22,145 bases of DNA from Bacteroidales bacterium UBA1184. Lineage in GTDB: Bacteria; Bacteroidota; Bacteroidia; Bacteroidales; ML635J-15. How positions within the stretch are numbered: the stretch's first letter is position 1; each line of letters starts with the position of its first letter. The stretch lies in the NCBI GenBank assembly GCA_002310235.1, contig DBYO01000008.1, positions 55,628-77,772 of the forward strand, written 5' to 3'. The notes below the pieces were generated by a model. That model was not told where the DNA came from, searched no databases, and saw only the letters and a list, made by a program, of their open reading frames with translations. Both the position numbers and the translations under genes were made by a program. Positions 12,318-19,463 of this stretch are shown in pieces.

Positions 12318-14543
12318 ATGAGTGAAGAAGTGCAAATTGCTTGCAATCAGGAGTATTATGTGGCCAAGATATATGGTTGCAACGACTATCGCAAAAAGAT
12401 TGAAGGCTTCGGTATCGAGGTTGGAAAGAAGATTGTTGCGCTGAAGTCGGATAATAATGGAATGTTTACCGTTTTGGTCGAGGGGCGGAAGCGTAATTGC
12501 TTGATGCCCAAATCCTATTTCTCAAATTTGTCGTTGGTTTCGGCTTCTGATCCGCAATGCCAGGACTTTATAATCAACGAATTAAACACAGTAAATGTTT
12601 CTCTGTTCCAAACTAAGGAATCGTATGCTACTGGATTGTTTGGTGGAGAAACGACAGCCAAATACGAAAACTGTGATTTTAACATAACCTATTTGCCACA
12701 AGTTGATCAAATTTTTGGTGATGACTATGCCAACAAGCGTTTCCGAAATTTGGTGCTTGCCGAAAAGACCGATGTTTTTGTTGCTGTGGTTGATTTCCAT
12801 AAATTGGAAACTGAGCTTGTGCCGGTTGTCCAGTTGATGGATCTGGGCGTAAAGATTGTGCTCGTAGTTAGAGGTTACTGTGAAGAAAACGAGGACGGTC
12901 TGTGCATAAATCTGACCAAAATGTCAAAATTGCTTGGCATTCCGATTGTGCAGTACAATGAAGCAGATGAAACTGGAGAAAGCCGAGAAAATGTCATCCA
13001 GACAATTTTATCGGCATACACAGGTGACAATCCCAATTTGCGATATGTGCATGTAAATTATGGTCGTCAGGTCGAACGGCATATCCGCATGATACAGAAG
13101 GAACTTGAAGGCAAGAAGGGCTATGATTTTAATGCTTCGTCGAGGTATATGGCAATCTGTTTGATGGAAGACGACAGGATAGTCCACAGTTTCAACACCC
13201 CTTGTAAGTCTTGTAACACAGTAAAGTGCTTTGTAAAGAGGCATTCGGCAGTCTTGGGCAAGCAGTATAACAACCATGTTTATTATGTGCTTAAACAGGC
13301 TCGTCGTTCGTATGTAGATGGCTTGATTTCAATGTGTTCGGGCGTGCGAAAGTCGCAGTGGGATGCTGAGAAAGCCGATGTTGTACTATTGCACAAGACA
13401 TGGGGATTTCCGTTGTTCTTGCTTATGATGGCTGCAATTTTCTGCGCTACATTCGAACTTGGACGTTTCCCTATGGGGTGGATTTCTAGTGCAATGGCTT
13501 CGCTTTCCGATTCTGTGAGAATGTCAGTCGGTGGTGCGTTGGGCTGTTTCCTTGCCGATGGACTTATTGGCGGTGTGGGAGCTGTACTTTCGTTAGTGCC
13601 GATTCTTTTTATTTTCTATCTATTGATGGGACTGCTTGAAAATTCGGGCTATATGGCTCGCGCTGCATATTGTACCGATGGTTTAATGCGTAAACTTGGA
13701 TTACAGGGCAAGTCGTTGATACCAATGGTTTTGGGTTTTGGTTGTTCTATTCCTGCCATAATGAGTGCAAGGCATATTGAAAGCAAGAAAGATCGTCGGC
13801 TTGCATCGATGGTAATTCCATTTTTGCCTTGCGCGGCAAAAATTCCGCTATGTCTGCTGTTGGTTTCTGCTTTCTTCCCTAAATTCCCAGCTTTGGTAAT
13901 GTTTATTTTTTATCTGGTTGGAATTTTGTTGGCTATGGCGTTTGCCAAACTATATAGCAAGACAATTTGTAAGCAGGACGAATATCCGTACATTATCGAA
14001 CTTGCACCATATCGCAAACCGACTTTGTTTGTGTCGCTGAGCTATATGTGGAATAGAACTTGGGAATATTTGAAGCGAATTTCGGGAATAGTTGTGGTTG
14101 GAGCTATTGTAGTTTGGGCGTTGGCGTATTTCCCGCAAAAAAACGAAACTCAGATTGGTGTCGATTCTGTTGCTGTCCAAGCAGATAACTCTATTTCATA
14201 TATGGAAAAGTTTGGTGATTTTGTTGAACCAGCATTTCGTCCGCTTGGCTTCGACTGGAAAATGTCTGTTGCCGCTATTTCTGGATTTGCAAGCAAAGAG
14301 CTGACTATAAGTACAATGCCGATTTTAAAGCCATGTGCCGAGGATGAAAGTGATTCGACACGAGGCATTGCGGCCTTAGCTTTTGTATTTTTCGTGTTGA
14401 TATGTTTCCCGTGTCTTGGTGCAACGTCGGCAATTCGTAAGATTTCTGGCTTTAAATGGTCGGTGATGACTGCAGGAGTATCTGTTCTGCTAGCGTGGCT
14501 TGTGGCGTTCGGTGTATATCAGTTGGGAGTGTTAATGGTATAA
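12318..14543 (+). CDS. FeoA-FeoB fusion with degenerate GTPase domain
   Basis: 741 residues from the ATG at 12318; all positions below use that start. Residues about 8-75 resemble a FeoA SH3-like domain (KKIEGFGIEVGKKI, 26-39). Residues about 92-235 align in layout with the FeoB G domain (VAVVDFHKLETELVPVVQLM; GIPIV). However, the P-loop GxxxxGKS, the DxxG switch and the N(M/L)xD guanine motif are all missing; the last is replaced by VVRGYCEEN (183-191). The membrane domain (about 360-741) keeps the two FeoB gate motifs, LGFGCSIPA (Cys476) and LPCAAKIP (Cys505), and GYMARAAY. A triad Cys296-x2-Cys299-x4-Cys304 lies in the linker. It is probably an inner-membrane ferrous-iron or other metal permease no longer driven by GTP. 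Intact FeoB has about 700-830 residues in this phylum. Confidence 0.85.
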   Translation: MSEEVQIACNQEYYVAKIYGCNDYRKKIEGFGIEVGKKIVALKSDNNGMFTVLVEGRKRNCLMPKSYFSNLSLVSASDPQCQDFIINELNTVNVSLFQTKESYATGLFGGETTAKYENCDFNITYLPQVDQIFGDDYANKRFRNLVLAEKTDVFVAVVDFHKLETELVPVVQLMDLGVKIVLVVRGYCEENEDGLCINLTKMSKLLGIPIVQYNEADETGESRENVIQTILSAYTGDNPNLRYVHVNYGRQVERHIRMIQKELEGKKGYDFNASSRYMAICLMEDDRIVHSFNTPCKSCNTVKCFVKRHSAVLGKQYNNHVYYVLKQARRSYVDGLISMCSGVRKSQWDAEKADVVLLHKTWGFPLFLLMMAAIFCATFELGRFPMGWISSAMASLSDSVRMSVGGALGCFLADGLIGGVGAVLSLVPILFIFYLLMGLLENSGYMARAAYCTDGLMRKLGLQGKSLIPMVLGFGCSIPAIMSARHIESKKDRRLASMVIPFLPCAAKIPLCLLLVSAFFPKFPALVMFIFYLVGILLAMAFAKLYSKTICKQDEYPYIIELAPYRKPTLFVSLSYMWNRTWEYLKRISGIVVVGAIVVWALAYFPQKNETQIGVDSVAVQADNSISYMEKFGDFVEPAFRPLGFDWKMSVAAISGFASKELTISTMPILKPCAEDESDSTRGIAALAFVFFVLICFPCLGATSAIRKISGFKWSVMTAGVSVLLAWLVAFGVYQLGVLMV

Positions 14544-14558
14544 GTTAAGTTATACCAT
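14535..14558. terminator. hairpin spanning the convergent gene ends (possible bidirectional terminator)
   Basis: A perfect 9-bp stem ATGGTATAA (14535-14543) / TTATACCAT (14550-14558) has loop GTTAAG. It contains the stop codons of both convergent genes, so each protein ends in Met-Val. A T-rich stretch follows on the plus strand (14559-14580), but the stem has little G/C, so termination would be modest. Confidence 0.55.
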
Positions 14559-15293
14559 ATTTCTTTCCTTTTTTATTCTTTCGTAAGCTTCGTTAATAGC
14601 TTGGAATTTCTCGGTTGCCTTGCGAGTTACTTCTTCGCCCATGCCGGCAACTTTGTCGGGATGATGTTTCATTGCCATCTTCTTGTAGGCCTTCTTTACT
14701 TCTTCGTTTGTCGCATCCTTTGTAATTCCAAGTATTTCGTAGTCAGAGTCTTTGCCTACAACAATGAACATCGATTTTATGGAATTGAAGTCGTAGTTGC
14801 TGATACCGATTCCGTATGCAATACGTTTTAGAACATCAAGTTCTTCCTTTACAATTTCGTTGTCGGCGTTGGCAATTCCGAAAAGGTAGTGCAGAAGCTG
14901 TAACTTAAGCGAGTTGTTCATGTTGTACCTTATTTGTCGGCAAACATCGTCGAGTGGAATTTCGGTGTTTAGCATTGGTTTCAAAATTTGCAACGCCTTG
15001 AGAGTTTTTTCTTTGCCAAAATTCTGCACGAGGAAACTCTTTACATAGTCGAGTTCGCTCTTTTTAACTATGTTGTCGGCTTTCATTACGGCTGCCGATA
15101 GTGTGAGCAGCACAACCATGAAATCGCCTTGTTCGGTATGCCTTGTGCGGTTTGCGTAACTTTGTGATTTTGACGAAGTGTCGATGGAACTAAATCCGTC
15201 AATAGCCGAGCCTATCAGAAAGCCAATAAGTCCGCCAATAGGTCCGGTAAGTACCCATGTCAAGCCGCCAAGTATCCATTTCCATTTTCCCAT
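14550..15293 (-). CDS. TerB/J-domain co-chaperone (DjlA-like)
   Basis: 247 residues. The order is: a hydrophobic glycine-rich segment (7-30, a likely membrane anchor or glycine-zipper), a TerB-like helical domain (about 57-165, with LSAAVMKADNIVKKSEL and GIANADNEIVKEELDVLKRI), and a C-terminal J domain (about 183-245) with the HPD tripeptide at 211-213. The J domain would stimulate the ATPase of DnaK. The same architecture is seen in E. coli DjlA, a membrane-anchored co-chaperone, so I use that as a guide rather than a strict ortholog call. It starts 3 nt after coaE and is the last gene of the nusB-coaE run. It is convergent with the FeoB-like gene over a shared hairpin. Confidence 0.88.
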   Translation of the reverse strand: MGKWKWILGGLTWVLTGPIGGLIGFLIGSAIDGFSSIDTSSKSQSYANRTRHTEQGDFMVVLLTLSAAVMKADNIVKKSELDYVKSFLVQNFGKEKTLKALQILKPMLNTEIPLDDVCRQIRYNMNNSLKLQLLHYLFGIANADNEIVKEELDVLKRIAYGIGISNYDFNSIKSMFIVVGKDSDYEILGITKDATNEEVKKAYKKMAMKHHPDKVAGMGEEVTRKATEKFQAINEAYERIKKERNMV

Positions 15294-15296
15294 GTG

Positions 15297-15872
15297 TTAT
15301 TTGTTTAGATCGTTAATAAATTTTTCAGTTTGTTCTATCAGTGAATGATTTCTGTCGTTTATGAAAATTGCATTGCATCTTTCCCGTCCAGAATTTTCCC
15401 TTTGCATAATTATTTTTTTTAACGCTGTTTCTTCCGAAACATTGTCCCTTAGGCAGATTCTATTTACGAGTATTTCTTCAGGCGCTTCAACAAAAATTAT
15501 CTTGTCAAGTATGTCTTCTATTTGTGCTTCGAATAATATTGCCGATTCTATGGCAACTATTGACGAGGCTTGTTTTTCGCGCCATTCTATGAAGTCTTTT
15601 TTTACAGCAGGGTGGACTATCGAATTTATTGTTTTTCTATTTTCTTCGTTACCGAAAACTATTTTTCTGAGATATTCCTTGTTGATAGTACCATTGGTGT
15701 ATGTGTTTTCTCCAAAGCATTTTACCAACGATTCTTTTATTTGTATGTCGTTGTTCATCAATATTTTTGCTTTCGAATCGGCATCGTACACAGGTATGTC
15801 CATTGAACGGAAAATCTGACTTAGCATCGATTTTCCGGAGCCAATAATACCTGTTATTCCAATGCTTGTCAT
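15297..15872 (-). CDS. coaE: dephospho-CoA kinase
   Basis: A 191-residue P-loop kinase that catalyses the last step of coenzyme A synthesis, phosphorylating the 3'-hydroxyl of dephospho-CoA with ATP. P-loop GIIGSGKS is at 8-15, the catalytic/CoA-site DAD at 30-32, and HPAV (87-90) and ESAILFE (109-115) match the CoA-binding region. The ATG at 15872 is chosen because it makes the classic ATGA four-base overlap with the ybbR stop; an in-frame ATG eight codons upstream lies inside ybbR and would add residues before the P-loop strand. Length is normal (about 195-205). It is followed after 3 nt by the TerB/J-domain gene. Confidence 0.95.
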   Translation of the reverse strand: MTSIGITGIIGSGKSMLSQIFRSMDIPVYDADSKAKILMNNDIQIKESLVKCFGENTYTNGTINKEYLRKIVFGNEENRKTINSIVHPAVKKDFIEWREKQASSIVAIESAILFEAQIEDILDKIIFVEAPEEILVNRICLRDNVSEETALKKIIMQRENSGRERCNAIFINDRNHSLIEQTEKFINDLNK

Positions 15873-16870
15873 TTCTTTTCGAGGACGAAGGTGCAAATTT
15901 GAGGATAGTTTTTTATTATTTTGGCTTTGCTATTGTTGGTTGCAACCTTTATTTCCATGTTGTTTCCAGCGGCTTGGTTGTAATCTACAGTAGCCGAGAA
16001 ATCGTATTCCTGGACCTTGTCGTAGTGGGAGAGAGGCGTTGCATATGTTATGGTTACATATTCTGGAAGAATAGTGTAGTTGTATTCATGTGGGAAGTTA
16101 ATGGCTTTGATTTTTATTTTTTTGCTGCCTTCTGTAAACATTTCGGCTTCATAAGTGAGGCTTACGTAGTTGTTCGATGATGTTATTCCTTCCGGGATGT
16201 CGAGTTCTATGTTATATTGTTTTTGTTTTTTTATAAGTCCGATATTTTCCGGAATAACATTTATTTTTTCTATGCTGTCGATGCTGGACTTTTGTCCGAT
16301 AATTGTTACCGAATCGGGGTGTATTGTGGTTCTCGTAATCTTGCTTCCTTCGCTTAGACAGTATTCAATGCCTGTTATGTCAATAGGAACAACCTTTTCC
16401 TTGACATTTATTATGTTGAAATACAATGTGTCAGGTTTTATTTCTCCAATATTTATTTTGTCACCGATTTTCTTTCTAATCAATGGCTTAATGTCGTTGG
16501 AAACAATATAGGCTTTGGCTTTGTCGCTGGTGTATTTTAGTAGCGGTCTGTTGTCTTGCGCTTTCGATTCTAAGTCGATGTTAAGAGGAATATTTCTTGT
16601 CTTTATGCTTTCTTGCAGGAGATTGTATCCTTGTCCTGTGGCGTTTACCAGCAATTCTCCTCCGTGCAAATCTTCGGAATTAATAGTTCTAGGAATGTTT
16701 TTGAACTTGTATTTTATTGTGATATCGCTAGTTAGGTTCTTATTTAGATAATTGAGAAACCATAAAAAAGATGACAGAACAACAAAAGCTATGAATACCA
16801 GAAAGTTTCTGTTGTTAACCAGTTTTGTAACTCGATTAGCTTTAGTATTCGACTCCTGCTGTTCTGCCAT
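15869..16870 (-). CDS. YbbR-like domain protein
   Basis: A 333-residue protein with a short cytoplasmic N-terminus, one membrane span (23-41, NFLVFIAFVVLSSFLWFLNY) and a long extracytoplasmic part rich in strands, in keeping with tandem YbbR domains. In Firmicutes the homolog CdaR binds the diadenylate cyclase CdaA. In Bacteroidota YbbR-like proteins are commonly found between yajC and coaE, as here, and their role is less clear. Residues such as VVPIDITGIEYCLSEG (166-181) have the hydrophobic/strand alternation of the domain, but I see no catalytic motif. It overlaps coaE by 4 nt (ATGA) and follows yajC by 21 nt. Confidence 0.85.
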   Translation of the reverse strand: MAEQQESNTKANRVTKLVNNRNFLVFIAFVVLSSFLWFLNYLNKNLTSDITIKYKFKNIPRTINSEDLHGGELLVNATGQGYNLLQESIKTRNIPLNIDLESKAQDNRPLLKYTSDKAKAYIVSNDIKPLIRKKIGDKINIGEIKPDTLYFNIINVKEKVVPIDITGIEYCLSEGSKITRTTIHPDSVTIIGQKSSIDSIEKINVIPENIGLIKKQKQYNIELDIPEGITSSNNYVSLTYEAEMFTEGSKKIKIKAINFPHEYNYTILPEYVTITYATPLSHYDKVQEYDFSATVDYNQAAGNNMEIKVATNNSKAKIIKNYPQICTFVLEKK

Positions 16871-16891
16871 CCGGAGGTAGTTTTAGCTATT

Positions 16892-17245
16892 TTACTTCTT
16901 TTCTGCTGTGTCGTTGTTTTGAGAGTCAGCTTCGGTATAGCTTACGATTGAGTTCTTGTCAATCTTGATTCTCACACCGTTGGCTATTTCGAGAAGTACA
17001 TAGGTGTCGTTTATTTCGTCAATAATTCCGTAAACACCGCCAGCAGTAATGACTTTGCTGCCTTTCTTTAGGCTTTCTTTGAATTTCTGTGCTTCCTTAT
17101 TACGCTTTGATGCCGGTCTAATCATGAAGAAATAGATTACAGCAATTAGAAGAACCCAGAAAATTACGTTCATCCAGATGTTCGATTTTGGAGCTTCCTG
17201 GCCAGCCTGTGCTGCCTGCAATAAAATAAATGATAAGTTTTGCAT
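16892..17245 (-). CDS. yajC: Sec translocon accessory subunit YajC
   Basis: A 117-residue single-span membrane protein that associates with SecDF-YidC in protein export. The span is at 24-43 (WMNVIFWVLLIAVIYFFMIR). It is followed at once by the family signature RPASKRNKE (43-51) and the cytoplasmic KGSKVITAGGVYGII (61-75). The N-terminal 23 residues include a Gln/Ala-rich stretch as is usual in Bacteroidota. It lies 23 nt after the DUF1573 lipoprotein and 21 nt before ybbR, in the common nusB-yajC-ybbR-coaE order. Confidence 0.93.
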   Translation of the reverse strand: MQNLSFILLQAAQAGQEAPKSNIWMNVIFWVLLIAVIYFFMIRPASKRNKEAQKFKESLKKGSKVITAGGVYGIIDEINDTYVLLEIANGVRIKIDKNSIVSYTEADSQNNDTAEKK

Positions 17246-17268
17246 ATAAATGAATTTAAATTAGTTAA

Positions 17269-17733
17269 CTATTTGGTTACTACGTCGCATCTTATGTACA
17301 GTACATGTTCGTTTGGTATTGTGTTGGTAGCAATGCGAACGTTTTTGTTTTGTATTCCTTTTTTGTTTGAACTATCGAATGTGAGTTCGATGTATCCTTC
17401 TTCGCCTGGCTTCACAGGTTCGCGTGTCCATTTGGGCGATGTACATCCGCACGATGGTTTTACGCTGGAAATTACAAGGTTGCCGTCTCCTTTGTTTTTG
17501 AACATGAACTTATGTGAAACTTTTTCTCCTTGTATTACTGTTCCAAAATTGTATTCGGTTTCGGAGAATACTATTATTGGCATTCCATCGTTGGGTATTA
17601 TTTCATCATTTACATTTTCGGCCGAAATGGGGTTGTCGATGCCGTATTCGCCACCACCTGTGTTCTTGTTTTCCTTGCACGATATTGCTGCAAGTGTCAA
17701 GAGGGCGATTAATATGATTGATATTCGTTTCAT
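17269..17733 (-). CDS. DUF1573 lipoprotein
   Basis: A 154-residue protein with a lipoprotein signal (hydrophobic 4-17, then ISC with Cys19) and a DUF1573 domain (about 52-150). The domain is marked by FGTVIQGEKVSHKFMFKN (63-80) and KPSCGCTSP (92-100, Cys95 and Cys97), an Ig-like (ASPM/SPD-2/Hydin-related) strand sandwich. The CGCT pair is a standard part of the family and could form a metal site or disulfide. Function is not known. It is secreted and lipid-anchored. It lies 106 nt after nusB, with a repeat-bearing spacer between, so it may have its own promoter although no TAnnTTTG box was found there. Confidence 0.9.
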   Translation of the reverse strand: MKRISIILIALLTLAAISCKENKNTGGGEYGIDNPISAENVNDEIIPNDGMPIIVFSETEYNFGTVIQGEKVSHKFMFKNKGDGNLVISSVKPSCGCTSPKWTREPVKPGEEGYIELTFDSSNKKGIQNKNVRIATNTIPNEHVLYIRCDVVTK

Positions 17734-17752
17734 TTTAGTTTTTATGTTTCAC

Positions 17753-17789
17753 GTTTCTATGTTTCTGCGATGTGCTGAGCTTGTCGAAG
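17753..17789. repeat. dispersed intergenic repeat words between nusB and the DUF1573 gene
   Basis: GTTTCTATGTTTC (17753-17765) is identical to 3036-3048. CTGAGCTTGTCGAAG (17775-17789) matches 6143-6157 at 14 of 15 positions. Both partners are also intergenic, so these are dispersed elements rather than local duplications. The rest of the 106-nt spacer includes a GC-rich cgcgccgcgatcg stretch (17811-17823). Confidence 0.6.
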
Positions 17790-17839
17790 AATCGAAGCAT
17801 TGTGTCGTAGCGCGCCGCGATCGTACGTTTTTTCAAAAA

Positions 17840-18784
17840 TTATAATAGTCCCATTCCTATCTTGTTAAGGGATTTGTCGTCTTTTATTTGGTTGTATATC
17901 TTGTCGAGTATGCCGTTGACAAAAGTACCGCTCTTTTCGGTACTGTATCCTTTGGCAATGTCGATGTATTCGTTTATGGTAACTCTGACTGGTAGTTCTG
18001 GGAATTGTGTCATTTCACAAAGAGCCAGATGCAGGATAACCCTGTCCATGAATGCTATACGCTGTAATTCCCACTTTTGCAGGTTCTTTTCTATGAGTTC
18101 GTCGAATTTCTGACGGTACAGACAAGTGTTCTTTATCAATGTTTTGGCAAATTCGCGGTCTTCTTCGTTTTTGAACATTGCCGGTAGTCTGAAATTCTCA
18201 ATATTGTCATCGTTTAGCTTTTTTATAGTCTGTATCAGGTTGCTGAGCGAGAATTCCAGGTCATCGTTCCAGAAGATGCTTTCGCTTTCAAGAATTTCAT
18301 CGAGGTCGGTGTTGTCGATCAGATACTTGTTGATAATCTTGCAGATAACATCGGCATCCTGCTTAATGCTGCGATTTTCGTCCTCCATGTATTTCTTGTA
18401 GAATTCGGAATTTGCCATCTTGTTGAAGACGTTTCTTACGAATTCGTAGTGTTCCGACCAGTTCGAAGTCGCCTTTTCCATGTATTTCTTTATTGTCGGT
18501 TCGGAACGGAATGCCTGTATTATCTTGTTGTCAACAAATTTGCGGTTTGGATTCAAATCTTCTTCCGTTGGAAGCAGTTTGTTGCGGTTGAACTCTATCT
18601 TGTATTCGGCATGGTCGGCAATGGCAACTATGAGACAGAACATTTCTGCAAATAGTTCGTACGACTTGTCAATACTCATTTCCAATGCTTCCTGTACTTT
18701 TTCAAGCGAACCGTCATAATTCCCTTGAACAAAAGCATAATAGGTTTGCACAGCCTTAATTCTAACCAATCTCCTGCTAATCAT
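17840..18784 (-). CDS. nusB: transcription antitermination factor NusB (extended form)
   Basis: 314 residues from the ATG at 18784; a TTG two codons upstream is the only other option. The C-terminal third is a NusB helical domain with FMDRVILHLALCEM, LPVRVTINEYIDIAKGYSTE and SGTFVNGILDKI, all highly typical. NusB binds boxA RNA with NusE (S10) and supports rRNA transcription antitermination. The protein is about twice the length of E. coli NusB (139). The extra N-terminal half, which begins RRLVRIKAVQTYYAF like a second partial copy of the NusB first helix, is usual for Bacteroidota. It heads the leftward run to coaE and is preceded by a -7 box at 18807-18814. Confidence 0.93.
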   Translation of the reverse strand: MISRRLVRIKAVQTYYAFVQGNYDGSLEKVQEALEMSIDKSYELFAEMFCLIVAIADHAEYKIEFNRNKLLPTEEDLNPNRKFVDNKIIQAFRSEPTIKKYMEKATSNWSEHYEFVRNVFNKMANSEFYKKYMEDENRSIKQDADVICKIINKYLIDNTDLDEILESESIFWNDDLEFSLSNLIQTIKKLNDDNIENFRLPAMFKNEEDREFAKTLIKNTCLYRQKFDELIEKNLQKWELQRIAFMDRVILHLALCEMTQFPELPVRVTINEYIDIAKGYSTEKSGTFVNGILDKIYNQIKDDKSLNKIGMGLL

Positions 18785-18806
18785 TGTCAAATTATTTTAT
18801 AATTCG

Positions 18807-18814
18807 CAAATTTA
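18807..18814 (-). promoter_or_regulatory. putative -7 box of the nusB operon
   Basis: The minus strand reads TAAATTTG, a full TAnnTTTG match 22 nt before the nusB ATG. No clear -33 TTTG is visible at 19-20 nt upstream. Confidence 0.5.
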
Positions 18815-18919
18815 GTTATTTTATTAAAGTCTATGTAATCTTTTCTCCTATAAATTTTCTTTTTTTTCTCCTTGTGGTGTGTTAAAAAAATGTTCGTCAA
18901 AAAAATAAACAAAAAAAAG

Positions 18920-18949
18920 CTTGTAGTATTATCAAGTTGTATATATTTG
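18920..18949 (+). promoter_or_regulatory. putative promoter of the PUR-like gene
   Basis: TATATTTG (18942-18949) is a full -7 match, with CTTG (18920-18923) 18 nt upstream as a near-consensus -33. The ATG at 18966 follows the -7 box by 16 nt. Confidence 0.6.
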
Positions 18950-18965
18950 TACAAAATATTTTATT

Positions 18966-19259
18966 ATGGATTTTATTGAGAAAAATAAAAGAATCGTAAA
19001 GTCATCTTCAATTAAAATTGGGAAAAGAACTTATTTCTTTGATGTAAAATCGACATCCGGTGGAGATTATTATCTGGTTATAACAGAGAGTGTTAGAACG
19101 CAGGAGGGAACTTTCGAGAAACATAAGATTTTTATGTATAAGGAGGATTTCTACAAATTTACCCAAGCATACGACGAAATGATGGCTTTTATGAAAACAG
19201 AAAAGCCTGATTATTTTGAGGAACGCGATTTTTCTTCTGATATTGATATAGAGGAGTAG
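18966..19259 (+). CDS. PUR-family (DUF3276) nucleic-acid-binding protein
   Basis: A 97-residue protein of the DUF3276/PUR-alpha-like group found almost only in Bacteroidota. Visible: KIGKRTYFFDVKSTSGGDYY (18-37), the strand ESVRTQEGTFEKHKIFMYKEDF, and a helix FTQAYDEMMAFM, matching a single PUR repeat of strands followed by a helix. The tail is acidic (DIDIEE). PUR domains bind single-stranded DNA or RNA; dimers make a full binding unit. It is a monocistronic gene with its own promoter. The start at 18966 is the only sensible ATG and fits the promoter spacing. Confidence 0.88.
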   Translation: MDFIEKNKRIVKSSSIKIGKRTYFFDVKSTSGGDYYLVITESVRTQEGTFEKHKIFMYKEDFYKFTQAYDEMMAFMKTEKPDYFEERDFSSDIDIEE

Positions 19260-19412
19260 CTCTTGTATATCTACAGGTGGATTTTGTAGAATACAAACGC
19301 ATTTCCTCCTCATAGGTTTGGTCTTGTTATATGCGAGACTAATTTCCGTTTATATTTCATAGTATTAATGTATATTGTACAGAATGTATGTTAGGCGTTC
19401 TGATAACAGCAA

Positions 19413-19447
19413 AAAAATAAGGGAAGCGAAAAACTTCCCTTATTTTT
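19413..19447. terminator. bidirectional intrinsic terminator after ppdK
   Basis: A perfect 14-bp stem, AAAAATAAGGGAAG (19413-19426) with its complement at 19434-19447, has a 7-nt loop. A- and T-runs on the flanks make it usable on both strands. It lies 16 nt beyond the ppdK stop and also faces the end of the PUR-like gene at 19259. Confidence 0.88.
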
Positions 19448-19463
19448 ATGAAATGTTCAAAAT

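Noticed and set aside
17240..17845. A 201-codon plus-strand frame opposite the DUF1573 lipoprotein gene
   Set aside because: The minus-strand product has a lipoprotein signal and a clear domain; the plus-strand frame has neither, and it crosses intergenic repeats.
19270..19290. Hairpin TCTACA/TGTAGA after the PUR-like gene
   Set aside because: A 6-bp stem without a T-run; the strong hairpin at 19413-19447 is the better terminator.
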